Shown here piece after piece: positions 18,304 to 26,597 of a stretch of 64,000 nt of DNA. A program made the position numbers and the translations under genes. This DNA is from UBA7985 sp002711265. Its GTDB lineage: Bacteria > Pseudomonadota > Alphaproteobacteria > UBA7985. The notes under the pieces are model-generated. The model made no database searches and was not told the DNA's origin. It saw nothing but the letters and a program-made list of their open reading frames with translations. The DNA lies in the NCBI GenBank assembly GCA_965660945.1, contig CBFIBS010000012.1:1-64000 (forward strand), in the 5' to 3' direction. Positions within the stretch are counted from its first letter, which is position 1; the number at the start of each line of letters is the position of its first letter.

Positions 18304-19656
18304 TCAAGACGAAAGTGACGCCGGGTACATCCGGTTCAGCGCCGCCAGCGCCTCCGCCTGAACCTGCGTCTCGCTGAGGCGTTCCAGTGCATCCGCATCC
18401 GAGCCGCCGTGGAAGGCGACGAGGACCGGCACCCCCGTGCTGGGCAACAGGTTGACGAACTGGTTGAAACGCCCGGGTACGGCGTCGTGCAGGATGCGCA
18501 GCACCTTCTGGTCCCAGAACGGGCGGTCGAACCTGAGGCAGACCTTGGACAGCAGCCCCATGCCCAGACGGTCTATCGCGTCCTGCTTCCAATCGGGCAG
18601 GGCAGGGGCGAAGGCGATGCTTCCGGCCTTCAGCACCCCCAGCGGCACGGTCACCACGGCGGCTTCGAAACGCGCCGTCGAGCCATCTGCTGCGGTGATG
18701 CTGACCCCGGCAGGTCCATGGTCGATGCGGGTCACCGGCAGACCCGTGAGCAGGCGGTAGTTCCCGGCCAGCGCAGGGATCAGCTGATCATAGCCGGCGG
18801 GAATGACAGCATCCGGGCCGCCGTACCAGGCACCCTCGGTATAGGCCTCGCGGCCCAGTTGGTCGGGGTCAGCGCCGAAAGCATGCTGGACCTCGGCGAT
18901 CTGGTACAGCCAGTCCGGCCCACCGTACAGCCGGCGCCGCTGGCCACGCACATCGCGGAGCACGCCGCTGTCGTAGTCGGTGTTGACCCAATCCACGCCG
19001 CGAGAGCGGGCAAGCCGGCTGAGCGGATTGCCGCGCGTGCCGTGGATCCACGAGGCCCCGATGTCCAGCGGCAGCCCGAGGCGGCGGTCGGTGTGAACCC
19101 GGCCGCCCACGCGTTCGCGGGCTTCGATCACTGTCACCTCGTAGCCGGCTTGGCTCAGCGCCTGCGCGGCGCCGAGGCCGGAAAAGCCTGCGCCGATGAC
19201 GGCGACCTGTCCGCGCCGCAGCCCGTTGGTGGCGAGACGCTCGGCGGCATCCCAGCCGGACTGCAGGGCGCCGTGGACCGTCGCCGGGCAGTCGCGATCG
19301 GTCGCTTCACCGGCGAAATAGAGCTGGTCGCCGACCGGGTCACCCAGCGCCAGCCGGTCGCGGGCCCGGGCGCTCTTGGGAATGTAGGAGTAGGCACCCA
19401 GCGCCCAGGGATCGGCCCGCCAGCGGGTGAAAATCATCCCTTCCAGCCGGGCCGAGGTGGCCGGGGCTGGTGCTGCAAGCCCGGTGCGGGGCAGGGCAGC
19501 GGCGACGGCGCTCAGTCCTGCTGCCGCCACGCCAGCGCCCAGCAGGCCCCCACCACCCAGCTGGCGCAGATGCTCCCGCCGCGACGTGGTTGTCCGCGTG
19601 GATGAGGGCTCAGACTTTGGTCTATGGCTGGCTTTGGGCTTCAACGGGCAGGACAC
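18304..19656 (-). CDS. Secreted FAD amine oxidase with circularly permuted domain order
   Basis: 450 residues. A twin-arginine signal (SRREHLRQLG then a hydrophobic stretch to about 65) suggests Tat export with folded FAD. Next come residues 77-140, TRWRADPWALGAYSY ... LYFAGEATD ... PATVHGALQSGWDAA, which in monoamine and polyamine oxidases is the C-terminal FAD-contact segment. Only then does the GAGFSGLGAAQALSQAGY Rossmann motif (154 on) and GGRVHTD appear. The protein ends after the substrate domain, exactly where TRW..DP would normally follow. So the ends are circularly permuted. Adjacent hpa genes suggest oxidation of tyramine or dopamine to 4-hydroxyphenyl- or 3,4-dihydroxyphenylacetaldehyde. 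Family membership is sure; the substrate is inferred. Confidence 0.9.
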   Translation of the reverse strand: MSCPLKPKASHRPKSEPSSTRTTTSRREHLRQLGGGGLLGAGVAAAGLSAVAAALPRTGLAAPAPATSARLEGMIFTRWRADPWALGAYSYIPKSARARDRLALGDPVGDQLYFAGEATDRDCPATVHGALQSGWDAAERLATNGLRRGQVAVIGAGFSGLGAAQALSQAGYEVTVIEARERVGGRVHTDRRLGLPLDIGASWIHGTRGNPLSRLARSRGVDWVNTDYDSGVLRDVRGQRRRLYGGPDWLYQIAEVQHAFGADPDQLGREAYTEGAWYGGPDAVIPAGYDQLIPALAGNYRLLTGLPVTRIDHGPAGVSITAADGSTARFEAAVVTVPLGVLKAGSIAFAPALPDWKQDAIDRLGMGLLSKVCLRFDRPFWDQKVLRILHDAVPGRFNQFVNLLPSTGVPVLVAFHGGSDADALERLSETQVQAEALAALNRMYPASLSS

Positions 19657-19765
19657 CTGTTCATCCGGGACTGTCAGACCCGAAACATGATGACCGATTT
19701 TGCCGTTTCTGCGGCAGGGCGTAAACCGGTCGCATCGAGGATGAGAACGGCGTCTCCTTTGGCGG

Positions 19766-19804
19766 TTGACCTCCTCCTACGGAGTTGCTTACCATGTTAA
19801 GCAA
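19766..19804 (+). promoter_or_regulatory. hpaF promoter with candidate HpaR operator
   Basis: TTGACC (19766-19771) and TTACCA (19789-19794) are spaced by 17 bp as a sigma-70 promoter. A palindrome TTGCTTA-N6-TAAGCAA (19785-19804) covers the -10 element and would block polymerase if bound. It lies 14 bp before the hpaF start and in the region shared with the divergent amine oxidase. The symmetry and size suit a MarR-family dimer. A degenerate relative beginning TTGCTT occurs near 24509 before the second marR gene. Confidence 0.6.
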
Positions 19805-19817
19805 ATAGGGAGAAAGT

Positions 19818-20216
19818 ATGCCGCACCTGTCGATCCAGTATTCGCCACAACTCGACCAGAGCCACGATATCAGGGCCCTGTGCGAACAGCTGGGCGAAGT
19901 CATGGTCGAAACCGGCGTTTTCCCCCGCGCCGGGGTTCGGGTCCGGGCCTTTCCCGCGCATCATGAATTCGTCGCTGACGGTCATCCCGATAACGCCTTT
20001 GTCGCCATGCAGGCTTATGTCGGTGCTGGCCGCAGCCTTGAAGACAAGCAAGGGGCCGGGAGCGCGATCTATGCCGTGGCCGAAGCCTTCTTCGCCGACC
20101 GGCTGGCTGGGGAGCATTTCCTGCTCTCGTTCGAGATATTCGAAAATGACCCGGCGCTCAGTTGGAAGCGCAACACCATTCTGCCTCGGCTTAAAGCCGC
20201 GGCGGATCCAGGCTGA
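19818..20216 (+). CDS. hpaF: 5-carboxymethyl-2-hydroxymuconate delta-isomerase
   Basis: 132 residues of the tautomerase superfamily. The start MPHLSIQYS gives the catalytic N-terminal Pro after Met removal. The ending FEIFENDPALSWKRNTI is typical of HpaF/CHMI. GGGAGAA stands just upstream. It converts the 5-carboxymethyl-2-hydroxymuconate formed by HpaE to the isomer used by HpaG. First gene of the meta-cleavage operon, 57 bp before hpaE. Confidence 0.9.
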   Translation: MPHLSIQYSPQLDQSHDIRALCEQLGEVMVETGVFPRAGVRVRAFPAHHEFVADGHPDNAFVAMQAYVGAGRSLEDKQGAGSAIYAVAEAFFADRLAGEHFLLSFEIFENDPALSWKRNTILPRLKAAADPG

Positions 20217-20273
20217 ACCAGCACCCGCAGACCATCGATAAAGTTCTGAATACCACAAACAACAGGCACACCC

Positions 20274-21782
20274 ATGACCCTCGAACAGAACCTCGCCCGC
20301 GCGGAGGGCTATCTACAGCAATTCAAGGCTCAGCCGATCCTGCACCGCATCGGTGGCAAGGACGTGGCAGCCAGCGATGGCCAGACGTTTGAAAGTCTAT
20401 CACCGGTTGACCTGTCGGTGCTGGCAACGGTGGCGCAGGGGACCGCCGCGGATATCGATGCAGCCTGTCTGGCGGCCAAGGGGGCCTTTGCGGACTGGGC
20501 CGCAACCCCCGGTGCCGAGCGCCGTGCCATCCTGCACGCCATCACCGACGGCATCGTCGCGCGCAAGGAAGAGATCGCCTTCCTCGAATGTCTGGACACC
20601 GGCCAGAGCCTGCGGTTCATGTCCAAGGCCGCGCTGCGGGCTGCGGACAACTTCCGCTTTTTCGCTGACCGGGCGCCGGGTGCGCGCGACGGCCAGTCGC
20701 TCTATGGCAACAACCAGATCAATATGACCAACCGCGTGCCGCTCGGCCCGGTCGGCGTGATCACGCCGTGGAACACGCCGTTCATGCTCTCCACTTGGAA
20801 GATTGCGCCCGCGCTGGCCTGTGGCTGTACGGTGGTGCACAAGCCCGCCGAATTCTCGCCGCTGACCGCCCGGCTGCTGGTTGAAATCGCTGAAGAAGCC
20901 GGCCTGCCCGCTGGGGTCTGGAACACGGTCAACGGCATGGGCGAGGTCGCCGGCAAGGCGCTGACCGAGCACCCCGCCATCCGCGCCATCGGCTTTGTCG
21001 GTGAGAGCCGGACGGGTTCGATGATCATGAAACAGGCCGCGGACACCCTCAAGCGCGTGCACTTTGAGCTGGGCGGCAAGAACCCGGTTATCGTGTTTGA
21101 GGACGCCGATCTCGAGCGTGCGGCCGATGCGGCCGTTTTCATGATCTACTCGCTCAACGGCGAGCGCTGCACTTCGTCCAGCCGCCTGCTGGTGCAGAAC
21201 AGCATCCACGACAAATTCATCGAAATGGTGGTCGAGCGCGCCAAGGGCATCCAGGTCGGCCATCCGCTCGACCCCAAGACCACCGTCGGACCGCTGATCC
21301 ACCCTGTGCACGAAAAGAAAGTGCTGGAGTACTTCCAGATTGCCCGCGACGAGGGCGCGACCGTCGCGCTGGGCGGGGAGAAGGTCGGCGAGGCGGGCTG
21401 TTATGTCGGTCCGACCCTGTTCACCAACGCCACCAACGAAATGCGCATCGCGCAGGAAGAGATTTTCGGCCCCGTGCTCACGGCCATCGGCTTCGATACC
21501 GAAGAAGAGGCGCTGGCACTGGCCAACGACACCCAGTACGGCCTCACCGGCTATCTGTGGACTGCCGACGTTACCCGCGCGCTGCGATTTACCGACCGGC
21601 TCGACGCTGGCATGATCTGGGTCAATTCCGAGAACCTGCGCCACCTGCCCGCGCCCTTCGGCGGTAACAAGGCCTCGGGCATCGGCCGTGACGGCGGCGA
21701 CTGGTCCTTCGACTTCTATATGGAGACCAAGAACATTGCCTTCGCCACGTCCCAACACCGCATTCCGAAGCTCGGAGGCTGA
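20274..21782 (+). CDS. hpaE: 5-carboxymethyl-2-hydroxymuconate semialdehyde dehydrogenase
   Basis: 502 residues of the aldehyde dehydrogenase superfamily. GPVGVITPWNTPFMLSTWKIAPALA marks the NAD-binding fold, HFELGGKNPVIVFED holds the general-base Glu, and SLNGERCTSSSRLLV the catalytic Cys. Length and gene order point to HpaE, which oxidises the ring-cleavage product of HpaD to the dicarboxylate. It might also oxidise 4-hydroxyphenylacetaldehyde released by the amine oxidase, but that is speculation. Confidence 0.92.
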   Translation: MTLEQNLARAEGYLQQFKAQPILHRIGGKDVAASDGQTFESLSPVDLSVLATVAQGTAADIDAACLAAKGAFADWAATPGAERRAILHAITDGIVARKEEIAFLECLDTGQSLRFMSKAALRAADNFRFFADRAPGARDGQSLYGNNQINMTNRVPLGPVGVITPWNTPFMLSTWKIAPALACGCTVVHKPAEFSPLTARLLVEIAEEAGLPAGVWNTVNGMGEVAGKALTEHPAIRAIGFVGESRTGSMIMKQAADTLKRVHFELGGKNPVIVFEDADLERAADAAVFMIYSLNGERCTSSSRLLVQNSIHDKFIEMVVERAKGIQVGHPLDPKTTVGPLIHPVHEKKVLEYFQIARDEGATVALGGEKVGEAGCYVGPTLFTNATNEMRIAQEEIFGPVLTAIGFDTEEEALALANDTQYGLTGYLWTADVTRALRFTDRLDAGMIWVNSENLRHLPAPFGGNKASGIGRDGGDWSFDFYMETKNIAFATSQHRIPKLGG

Positions 21783-21787
21783 GCCCC

Positions 21788-22768
21788 ATGCCCTTACCTG
21801 AGTTCAATCTCTACCCCGCTTTCAACACCGTCCGGCTCAGCCACATCGAGCTTGTGGTCACCGATCTGGCTGCGAGCCGTCACTTCTACGTCGACACCCT
21901 CGGCCTGCAGGTCACCCACGAGGATTCGGGCCAGATTTTCCTGCGTGCGATGGAAGAGCGCGGTCACCACTGTGTGATCCTCACCCATGGAGAGACCCCC
22001 TGCGTGCGCTACACGGCCTACAAGGTCTGGGACGACGCTGACCTCGACCGGGCGCAGGACTACTTCGAAGCCAGAGGCATCGAAACCAGCTGGGTCGAGC
22101 GACCTTTTCAGGGCCGGACGCTGCGGCTGCGCGATAACCACGGCGTGCCGATCGAGTTCTACCGGGACATGGAGCGCCTGCCGACCATCACCCAGAAATA
22201 CGCACTCTATCGCGGCGTGCGGCCGCTGCGCATCGACCACTTCAACGTCTTCTCGCCCAACGTCGACGAGAGCGTCGCCTTCTACAACGACTTCGGCTTC
22301 CGCACGACCGAGTATACCGAAGACGAGGAAACCGGCGCACTCTGGGCCGCGTGGCTGCACCGCAAAGGCGGGGTCCACGACGTCGCCTTCACCAACGGCA
22401 TGGGGCCGCGCATGCACCACACGGCGTTCTGGGTGCCGACCCCGCTGGCGATCATCGACCTGCTCGATATCATGGCGACCACCGGCTACGTCGACAACAT
22501 CGAGCGCGGCCCGGGGCGGCACGGCATCTCCAATGCCTTCTTCCTTTATGTGCTCGACCCTGATGGTCACCGGACCGAGATTTACTGCTCGGACTACCAG
22601 ACGCTAGACCCGGACCACGAACCGATCCGCTGGGACCTCAAGGACAAGCAGCGGCAGACCCTGTGGGGCGCCCCTGCACCGCGGTCCTGGTTCGAACACG
22701 GCATGCCCTTTGAAGGGCAGCCGGCGCGCGAACCTGACCTGACAGCCAGCCCGATCATCGCCCCCTGA
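21788..22768 (+). CDS. hpaD: 3,4-dihydroxyphenylacetate 2,3-dioxygenase
   Basis: 326 residues, two tandem glyoxalase-fold modules of a type I extradiol dioxygenase. Metal ligands are visible in the second module: DHFNVFSPNV (first His), RMHHTAFWV (second His) and RTEIYCSDY (Glu). The enzyme opens the homoprotocatechuate ring beside the hydroxyls, using Fe2+ or Mn2+. GGAGG lies eight bases before the ATG, inside the end of hpaE. Length is close to the well-studied Arthrobacter/Brevibacterium-type HPCDs. Confidence 0.94.
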   Translation: MPLPEFNLYPAFNTVRLSHIELVVTDLAASRHFYVDTLGLQVTHEDSGQIFLRAMEERGHHCVILTHGETPCVRYTAYKVWDDADLDRAQDYFEARGIETSWVERPFQGRTLRLRDNHGVPIEFYRDMERLPTITQKYALYRGVRPLRIDHFNVFSPNVDESVAFYNDFGFRTTEYTEDEETGALWAAWLHRKGGVHDVAFTNGMGPRMHHTAFWVPTPLAIIDLLDIMATTGYVDNIERGPGRHGISNAFFLYVLDPDGHRTEIYCSDYQTLDPDHEPIRWDLKDKQRQTLWGAPAPRSWFEHGMPFEGQPAREPDLTASPIIAP

Positions 22769-22810
22769 AGCCACCCTCAGAACCCCACCAGCCGGAAAGG
22801 CCCGACGACC

Positions 22811-23671
22811 ATGCGCTACGTCTCCTTTGAAACGTCTCAAGGCCTGCCCAAGTTCGGCGCCATGGTCGGTGAAGACCATATCTGCGACCTCAGCGAGGGC
22901 GACTGGCTCGATCTCAGCGATGTTGCCGAAGACGTGGCCTGGGATGCGCTGGCTGCGAGCGTGGACCCGGAGCGCCGCGACTTCGCCGTGGCCGACGTGC
23001 GCATGCTGCCGCCGCTGACCCGGCCGGGCAAAATCCTGTGCGTGGGCGTCAATTACCCGGACCGTAATGCCGAATATAAGGACGGCTCGGGCGCGCCGCA
23101 GTATATGTCGCTGTTCCCCCGCTTCATCGACGGCTTCAACGGGCCGGGCGAGAGCCTGATCCGCCCACCGGAGAGCGAGCAACTGGACTACGAAGGCGAG
23201 ATCGTCATCGTCATCGGACAGGGTGGTCGCCGCATCCCGGAGGCCGAGGCCTACGACCACATCGCAGCGGTGACGCTGTGCAACGAAGGCACGATCCGTG
23301 ACTGGGTGCGCCATGCCAAGTTCAACGTGACGCAGGGCAAGAACTGGGATCGCTCGGCAGCCATGGGGCCGTGGCTCATGCCCTTCACCGGCCCCGACAT
23401 GATCCACGGGGTGACGCTGGAAACCCGCGTGAACGGCGAGGTGCGCCAGCACGATAACACCGCCAATATGATCTTCGGCTTTCCCAAGATCATCAACTAC
23501 ATCTCCACCTTTACCACCCTGCACCCCGGCGACATGATCGTCACCGGCACCCCGACCGGGGCCGGTGCGCGCTTTGACCCGCCGATCTGGCTGCGGCCGG
23601 GTGACGTGGTCGAGGTCGATGTGCCGACCATCGGCATCCTGCGCAACGGCATCAAGGATGAAACCCCATGA
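22811..23671 (+). CDS. hpaG: Fumarylacetoacetate hydrolase family protein, HpaG decarboxylase/isomerase
   Basis: 286 residues, one FAH-fold module. The metal-binding pattern ESEQLDYEGEIVIVIGQ (Glu, Glu) and the later Asp (GPWLMP region) are in place, and GDMIVTGTPTGAGA is the usual C-terminal glycine loop. The enterobacterial HpaG is a double module of about 430 residues; this is a single one. It is likely to decarboxylate and isomerise the HpaF product to 2-oxohept-3-enedioate. It overlaps hpaH by ATGA. Confidence 0.85.
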   Translation: MRYVSFETSQGLPKFGAMVGEDHICDLSEGDWLDLSDVAEDVAWDALAASVDPERRDFAVADVRMLPPLTRPGKILCVGVNYPDRNAEYKDGSGAPQYMSLFPRFIDGFNGPGESLIRPPESEQLDYEGEIVIVIGQGGRRIPEAEAYDHIAAVTLCNEGTIRDWVRHAKFNVTQGKNWDRSAAMGPWLMPFTGPDMIHGVTLETRVNGEVRQHDNTANMIFGFPKIINYISTFTTLHPGDMIVTGTPTGAGARFDPPIWLRPGDVVEVDVPTIGILRNGIKDETP

Positions 23672-24474
23672 GCCTGACCGACGCCCAGCGCGACACTTTC
23701 GCCAAGGCCCTGTTCGACGCCGACCGCAGCCAAAGCCAGATCCCACTGATCAGTCAGCAGCACCCGGGGCTGGATATGGAAGACGCTTACGCCATTCAGG
23801 CGGCACTGGTGCGCGGCTTCGTTGACGCCGGGCGTGTGATCCGTGGCTGGAAGATCGGCCTGACGTCGAAGGCGATGCAATACGCGCTCGATATAGACAT
23901 CCCGGACAGTGGCGTGCTGTTCGAAGACATGTTCTTCGACAATGGCGGCGAGGTGCCGGCCGCGCGCTTCATCGCCACCCGGATCGAGGCCGAAATCTGC
24001 TTCATCATGAAAGACGACTTGCAAGGCCCGGGGGTTACGGCCGCCGATGTCATCGCGGCGACCGAAAGTGTTTGCCCGTCGCTGGAGATCCTCGACACCC
24101 GCATCATCCCCAAAGACCCCGACACCGGCGCCATCCGCAAGGTCACCGACACCATCAGCGATAACGCGGCCAACGCAGGGATCGTGCTCGGTGACGAGCG
24201 CCACGCCATCGACGCCTTTGATCTGCGCTGGGTCGGTGCCATCGTCAGCCGCGACGGCGAGGTCGAGGAAACCGGTCTGGGCGCGGGCGTGCTCAACGAC
24301 CCGGTGGAGGGCATCGTCTGGCTGGCCAACCGGCTGGCGCAGTACGGCGACAAGATCAGCGCCGGCGACGTGGTACTCAGCGGGTCGTTCATCCGGCCGG
24401 TGCAGGCCCCCAGAGGATCGCTGATCGAGGCCGATTTCGGCGCCTTCGGACAGGTTTCCTGCCGCTTCGTCTGA
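23668..24474 (+). CDS. hpaH: 2-oxohept-3-ene-1,7-dioate hydratase
   Basis: 268 residues of the HpaH/MhpD hydratase family, sharing the FAH-like fold. GWKIGLTSKAMQYAL near residue 65 and the metal-site segment RIEAEICFIMK are characteristic. The C-terminal SGDVVLSGSFIRPVQAPRG is likewise typical. It adds water to the HpaG product; HpaI aldolase would then make pyruvate and succinate semialdehyde, but no hpaI is present in this window. Confidence 0.92.
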   Translation: MSLTDAQRDTFAKALFDADRSQSQIPLISQQHPGLDMEDAYAIQAALVRGFVDAGRVIRGWKIGLTSKAMQYALDIDIPDSGVLFEDMFFDNGGEVPAARFIATRIEAEICFIMKDDLQGPGVTAADVIAATESVCPSLEILDTRIIPKDPDTGAIRKVTDTISDNAANAGIVLGDERHAIDAFDLRWVGAIVSRDGEVEETGLGAGVLNDPVEGIVWLANRLAQYGDKISAGDVVLSGSFIRPVQAPRGSLIEADFGAFGQVSCRFV

Positions 24475-24542
24475 GCGACTTTTCCCCGGTTTTGTCAAAG
24501 AAAACAGTTGCTTCAGGCGAAGTGTGCGATAATAGTTAACAT

Positions 24543-25040
24543 ATGAATGATTTCGACGTGAACGGTATCGGCGTCCCGGAGCGCCCGGGCTTTGAAGCCA
24601 GCCTGCCGATGATGCTCTATCGCGTGCTTGACGCGATCATGCCCGCCTACCGCGCACTGTTCGCGGAGTACGGGCTGACCGAGCAGCAGTGGCGGGTGCT
24701 GCGCACGCTTTGGGACAACGAAAGCCTTTCGAGCACGGACGTGGCCGCGCGCACCCTGATCCCGGCGGCGAGCCTCGTCGGCGTGCTGGACCGGCTCGAA
24801 CGCAAGGGCCTGATCGCCCGGATCCGCTCGGTTGAAGACCGCCGCGTGGTCATCGCCAAACTGACCGTCGAAGGGCGCGCGCTGGAGCGCCAGATCGCCC
24901 CGCGTCTTGATCATATTCAGGCCTCGGTGCGGGCCTGCGTCAGCCCGGAGCAGTGGCAGGCGCTCACGCAGATACTGAAGGAATTCGAAGCCGGGCCCCG
25001 GTCCGCCGCTTCACAGGAGGAGGACCGACAGCATGCTTAA
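24543..25040 (+). CDS. MarR-family regulator (second in the hpa cluster)
   Basis: 165 residues. The winged helix is LTEQQWRVLRTLWDNESLSSTDVAARTLIPAASLVGVLDRLERKGLIAR with the wing at SVEDRRVVIAKLT. It is less like HpaR than the regulator at 17.8 kb. Its stop overlaps the hpaB start by 8 bp, so it probably controls the hydroxylase or the genes that follow. The preceding spacer contains CTTC-AGGC-GAAG and GTTAAC repeats which could be its operator. The ligand may be 4-hydroxyphenylacetate or a related phenylpropanoid. Confidence 0.85.
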   Translation: MNDFDVNGIGVPERPGFEASLPMMLYRVLDAIMPAYRALFAEYGLTEQQWRVLRTLWDNESLSSTDVAARTLIPAASLVGVLDRLERKGLIARIRSVEDRRVVIAKLTVEGRALERQIAPRLDHIQASVRACVSPEQWQALTQILKEFEAGPRSAASQEEDRQHA

Positions 25041-26520
25041 GACCAACCCGACAGGCGCCGGCAAGGGCGTCCGCACGGCCGCCGAATACCTCGCCGGGCT
25101 GCAGGATGACCGCGAGGTCTGGACGGGCGGTGAGCGCGTCAAAGACGTGACCACCCACCCGGCGACGCGGCGGGGGGCGGCGACGCTGGCGAGCTTCCTC
25201 GAACGCCAGTCCGACCCGGCGCTTCTCGATACCCTGACGTACGAGGACGAGGACGGCGACCGCTGCGCCATGGCGTTCATGCTGCCCAAATCCAAGGAAG
25301 ACGTGAAGCGGCGCGGCAAGGCCTACTACGAGTGGGCAACCTGGTCGCACGGCATGTTCGGCCGGACCCCCGACTACAAGAACGCCTCGCTGATGGCCTT
25401 CGCCGGTGCTGCGCAGTGGCTCGATCTCGGCACCGAGCGCGGGATGGGGAACCCCGATTTCACCCAGAACATGCGCAATTACTACGACTACGCCCGCAAG
25501 AACGATCTGGTGCTGACCCACACGCTGCTCAACCCGCACAAGTCCCACGCCGTCGCCGGGCAGGGGCGCTTTGACGACGAGGTCGCGCTGCACGTCGTGC
25601 GCGAGACCGACGCTGGGATCATCGTCCGGGGTGCGCGCCTGCTCGCCACGCTCGGGCCGACGGCGGACGAAATCGAGGTCTTCCCCTCGACCGTGCTCAA
25701 GGGCTCGGATGAGAACATTCCCTTTGCCTTTGCCTTCGCCATTCCGATTGCCACCCCGGGGCTGAAGCTGCTGGCGCGCGATACCTACGATCTGGGCAAG
25801 AGCCACTTCGATGCGCCGCTGTCCTCGCGGTTCGAGGAAATGGACGCCGTCGTTATCTTCGACGACGTGCTGGTGCCGTGGGAGCGGCTGTTCATGTACC
25901 GCGAGCCGGGCCTGTGCAATCAGGCCTTCGCCAAGACCAACGCGGTCGTGCACATGATGCACCAGGTCGCCTGCGGTAAGCTGGCCAAGGCCGAGTTCAT
26001 GGTCGGCCTGATGTCGGCGATCGCGCAGTCTTCCGCGCGCGACAAGGACCTGCACGTCAAGGGCATGATCGCCGAAGTGATGATGATGTGCGAGACCGTG
26101 CGGGCGCTGCTGTTCTCCGCCGAGGAGCAGGCGCACGAGGACGAGTGGGGCAACTGGATCCCGCTGCGCGGTCCGCTGGACACCTCACGCAACCTGTTCC
26201 CGAAGATGTACCCGCGCATGGTCGAGATCCTGCAGCTGCTGGGGTCGAGCTCGCTGATGGCGACACCGGCAGAGGCTGATTTCTCCAACGAAATCTCCGA
26301 GGACGTGGCCCGCTACTTCCAGCTCGCCAACCTTGAATCGCGCGATCGTGTCGCGCTGTTCCGGCTGGCACACGATGTTTGTGTCAGTGGTTTCGGCAGC
26401 CGTCAGGCGCTTTACGAGCGGTTCTTCTTCGGCCCGCCCGCGCTCATGCATTCGCTGTACTACGACCTCTATGACAAGGAGCCGCTGATCGGCCGAGTCA
26501 ACGATTTGATCAAGGCCTGA
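25033..26520 (+). CDS. hpaB: 4-hydroxyphenylacetate 3-monooxygenase, oxygenase component
   Basis: 495 residues of the HpaB family of FADH2-dependent monooxygenases, which have an acyl-CoA dehydrogenase-like fold. Features are the RTAAEYLAGLQDDREVW start, ATWSHGMFGRTPDYKN near residue 100 and the AVVIFDDVLVPWERLF stretch in the middle. It hydroxylates 4-hydroxyphenylacetate to homoprotocatechuate, feeding HpaD. It needs reduced FAD from a reductase (HpaC), which is not found next to it or elsewhere in the window. The start overlaps the preceding marR. Confidence 0.93.
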   Translation: MLKTNPTGAGKGVRTAAEYLAGLQDDREVWTGGERVKDVTTHPATRRGAATLASFLERQSDPALLDTLTYEDEDGDRCAMAFMLPKSKEDVKRRGKAYYEWATWSHGMFGRTPDYKNASLMAFAGAAQWLDLGTERGMGNPDFTQNMRNYYDYARKNDLVLTHTLLNPHKSHAVAGQGRFDDEVALHVVRETDAGIIVRGARLLATLGPTADEIEVFPSTVLKGSDENIPFAFAFAIPIATPGLKLLARDTYDLGKSHFDAPLSSRFEEMDAVVIFDDVLVPWERLFMYREPGLCNQAFAKTNAVVHMMHQVACGKLAKAEFMVGLMSAIAQSSARDKDLHVKGMIAEVMMMCETVRALLFSAEEQAHEDEWGNWIPLRGPLDTSRNLFPKMYPRMVEILQLLGSSSLMATPAEADFSNEISEDVARYFQLANLESRDRVALFRLAHDVCVSGFGSRQALYERFFFGPPALMHSLYYDLYDKEPLIGRVNDLIKA

Positions 26521-26597
26521 TACGGCGCCGATCAAGGCTTGATGAAGGCTCCGGTCTTACCCTAGTCTGAGGCGCAGTCAGTAACGGGAAGACGCAC

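Noticed and set aside
20400..21758. Long open frame (452 codons) on the minus strand across hpaE
   Set aside because: It is a shadow of the high-GC coding strand: composition is Gly/His/Arg-rich, no family resemblance, and hpaE on the plus strand is unmistakable.
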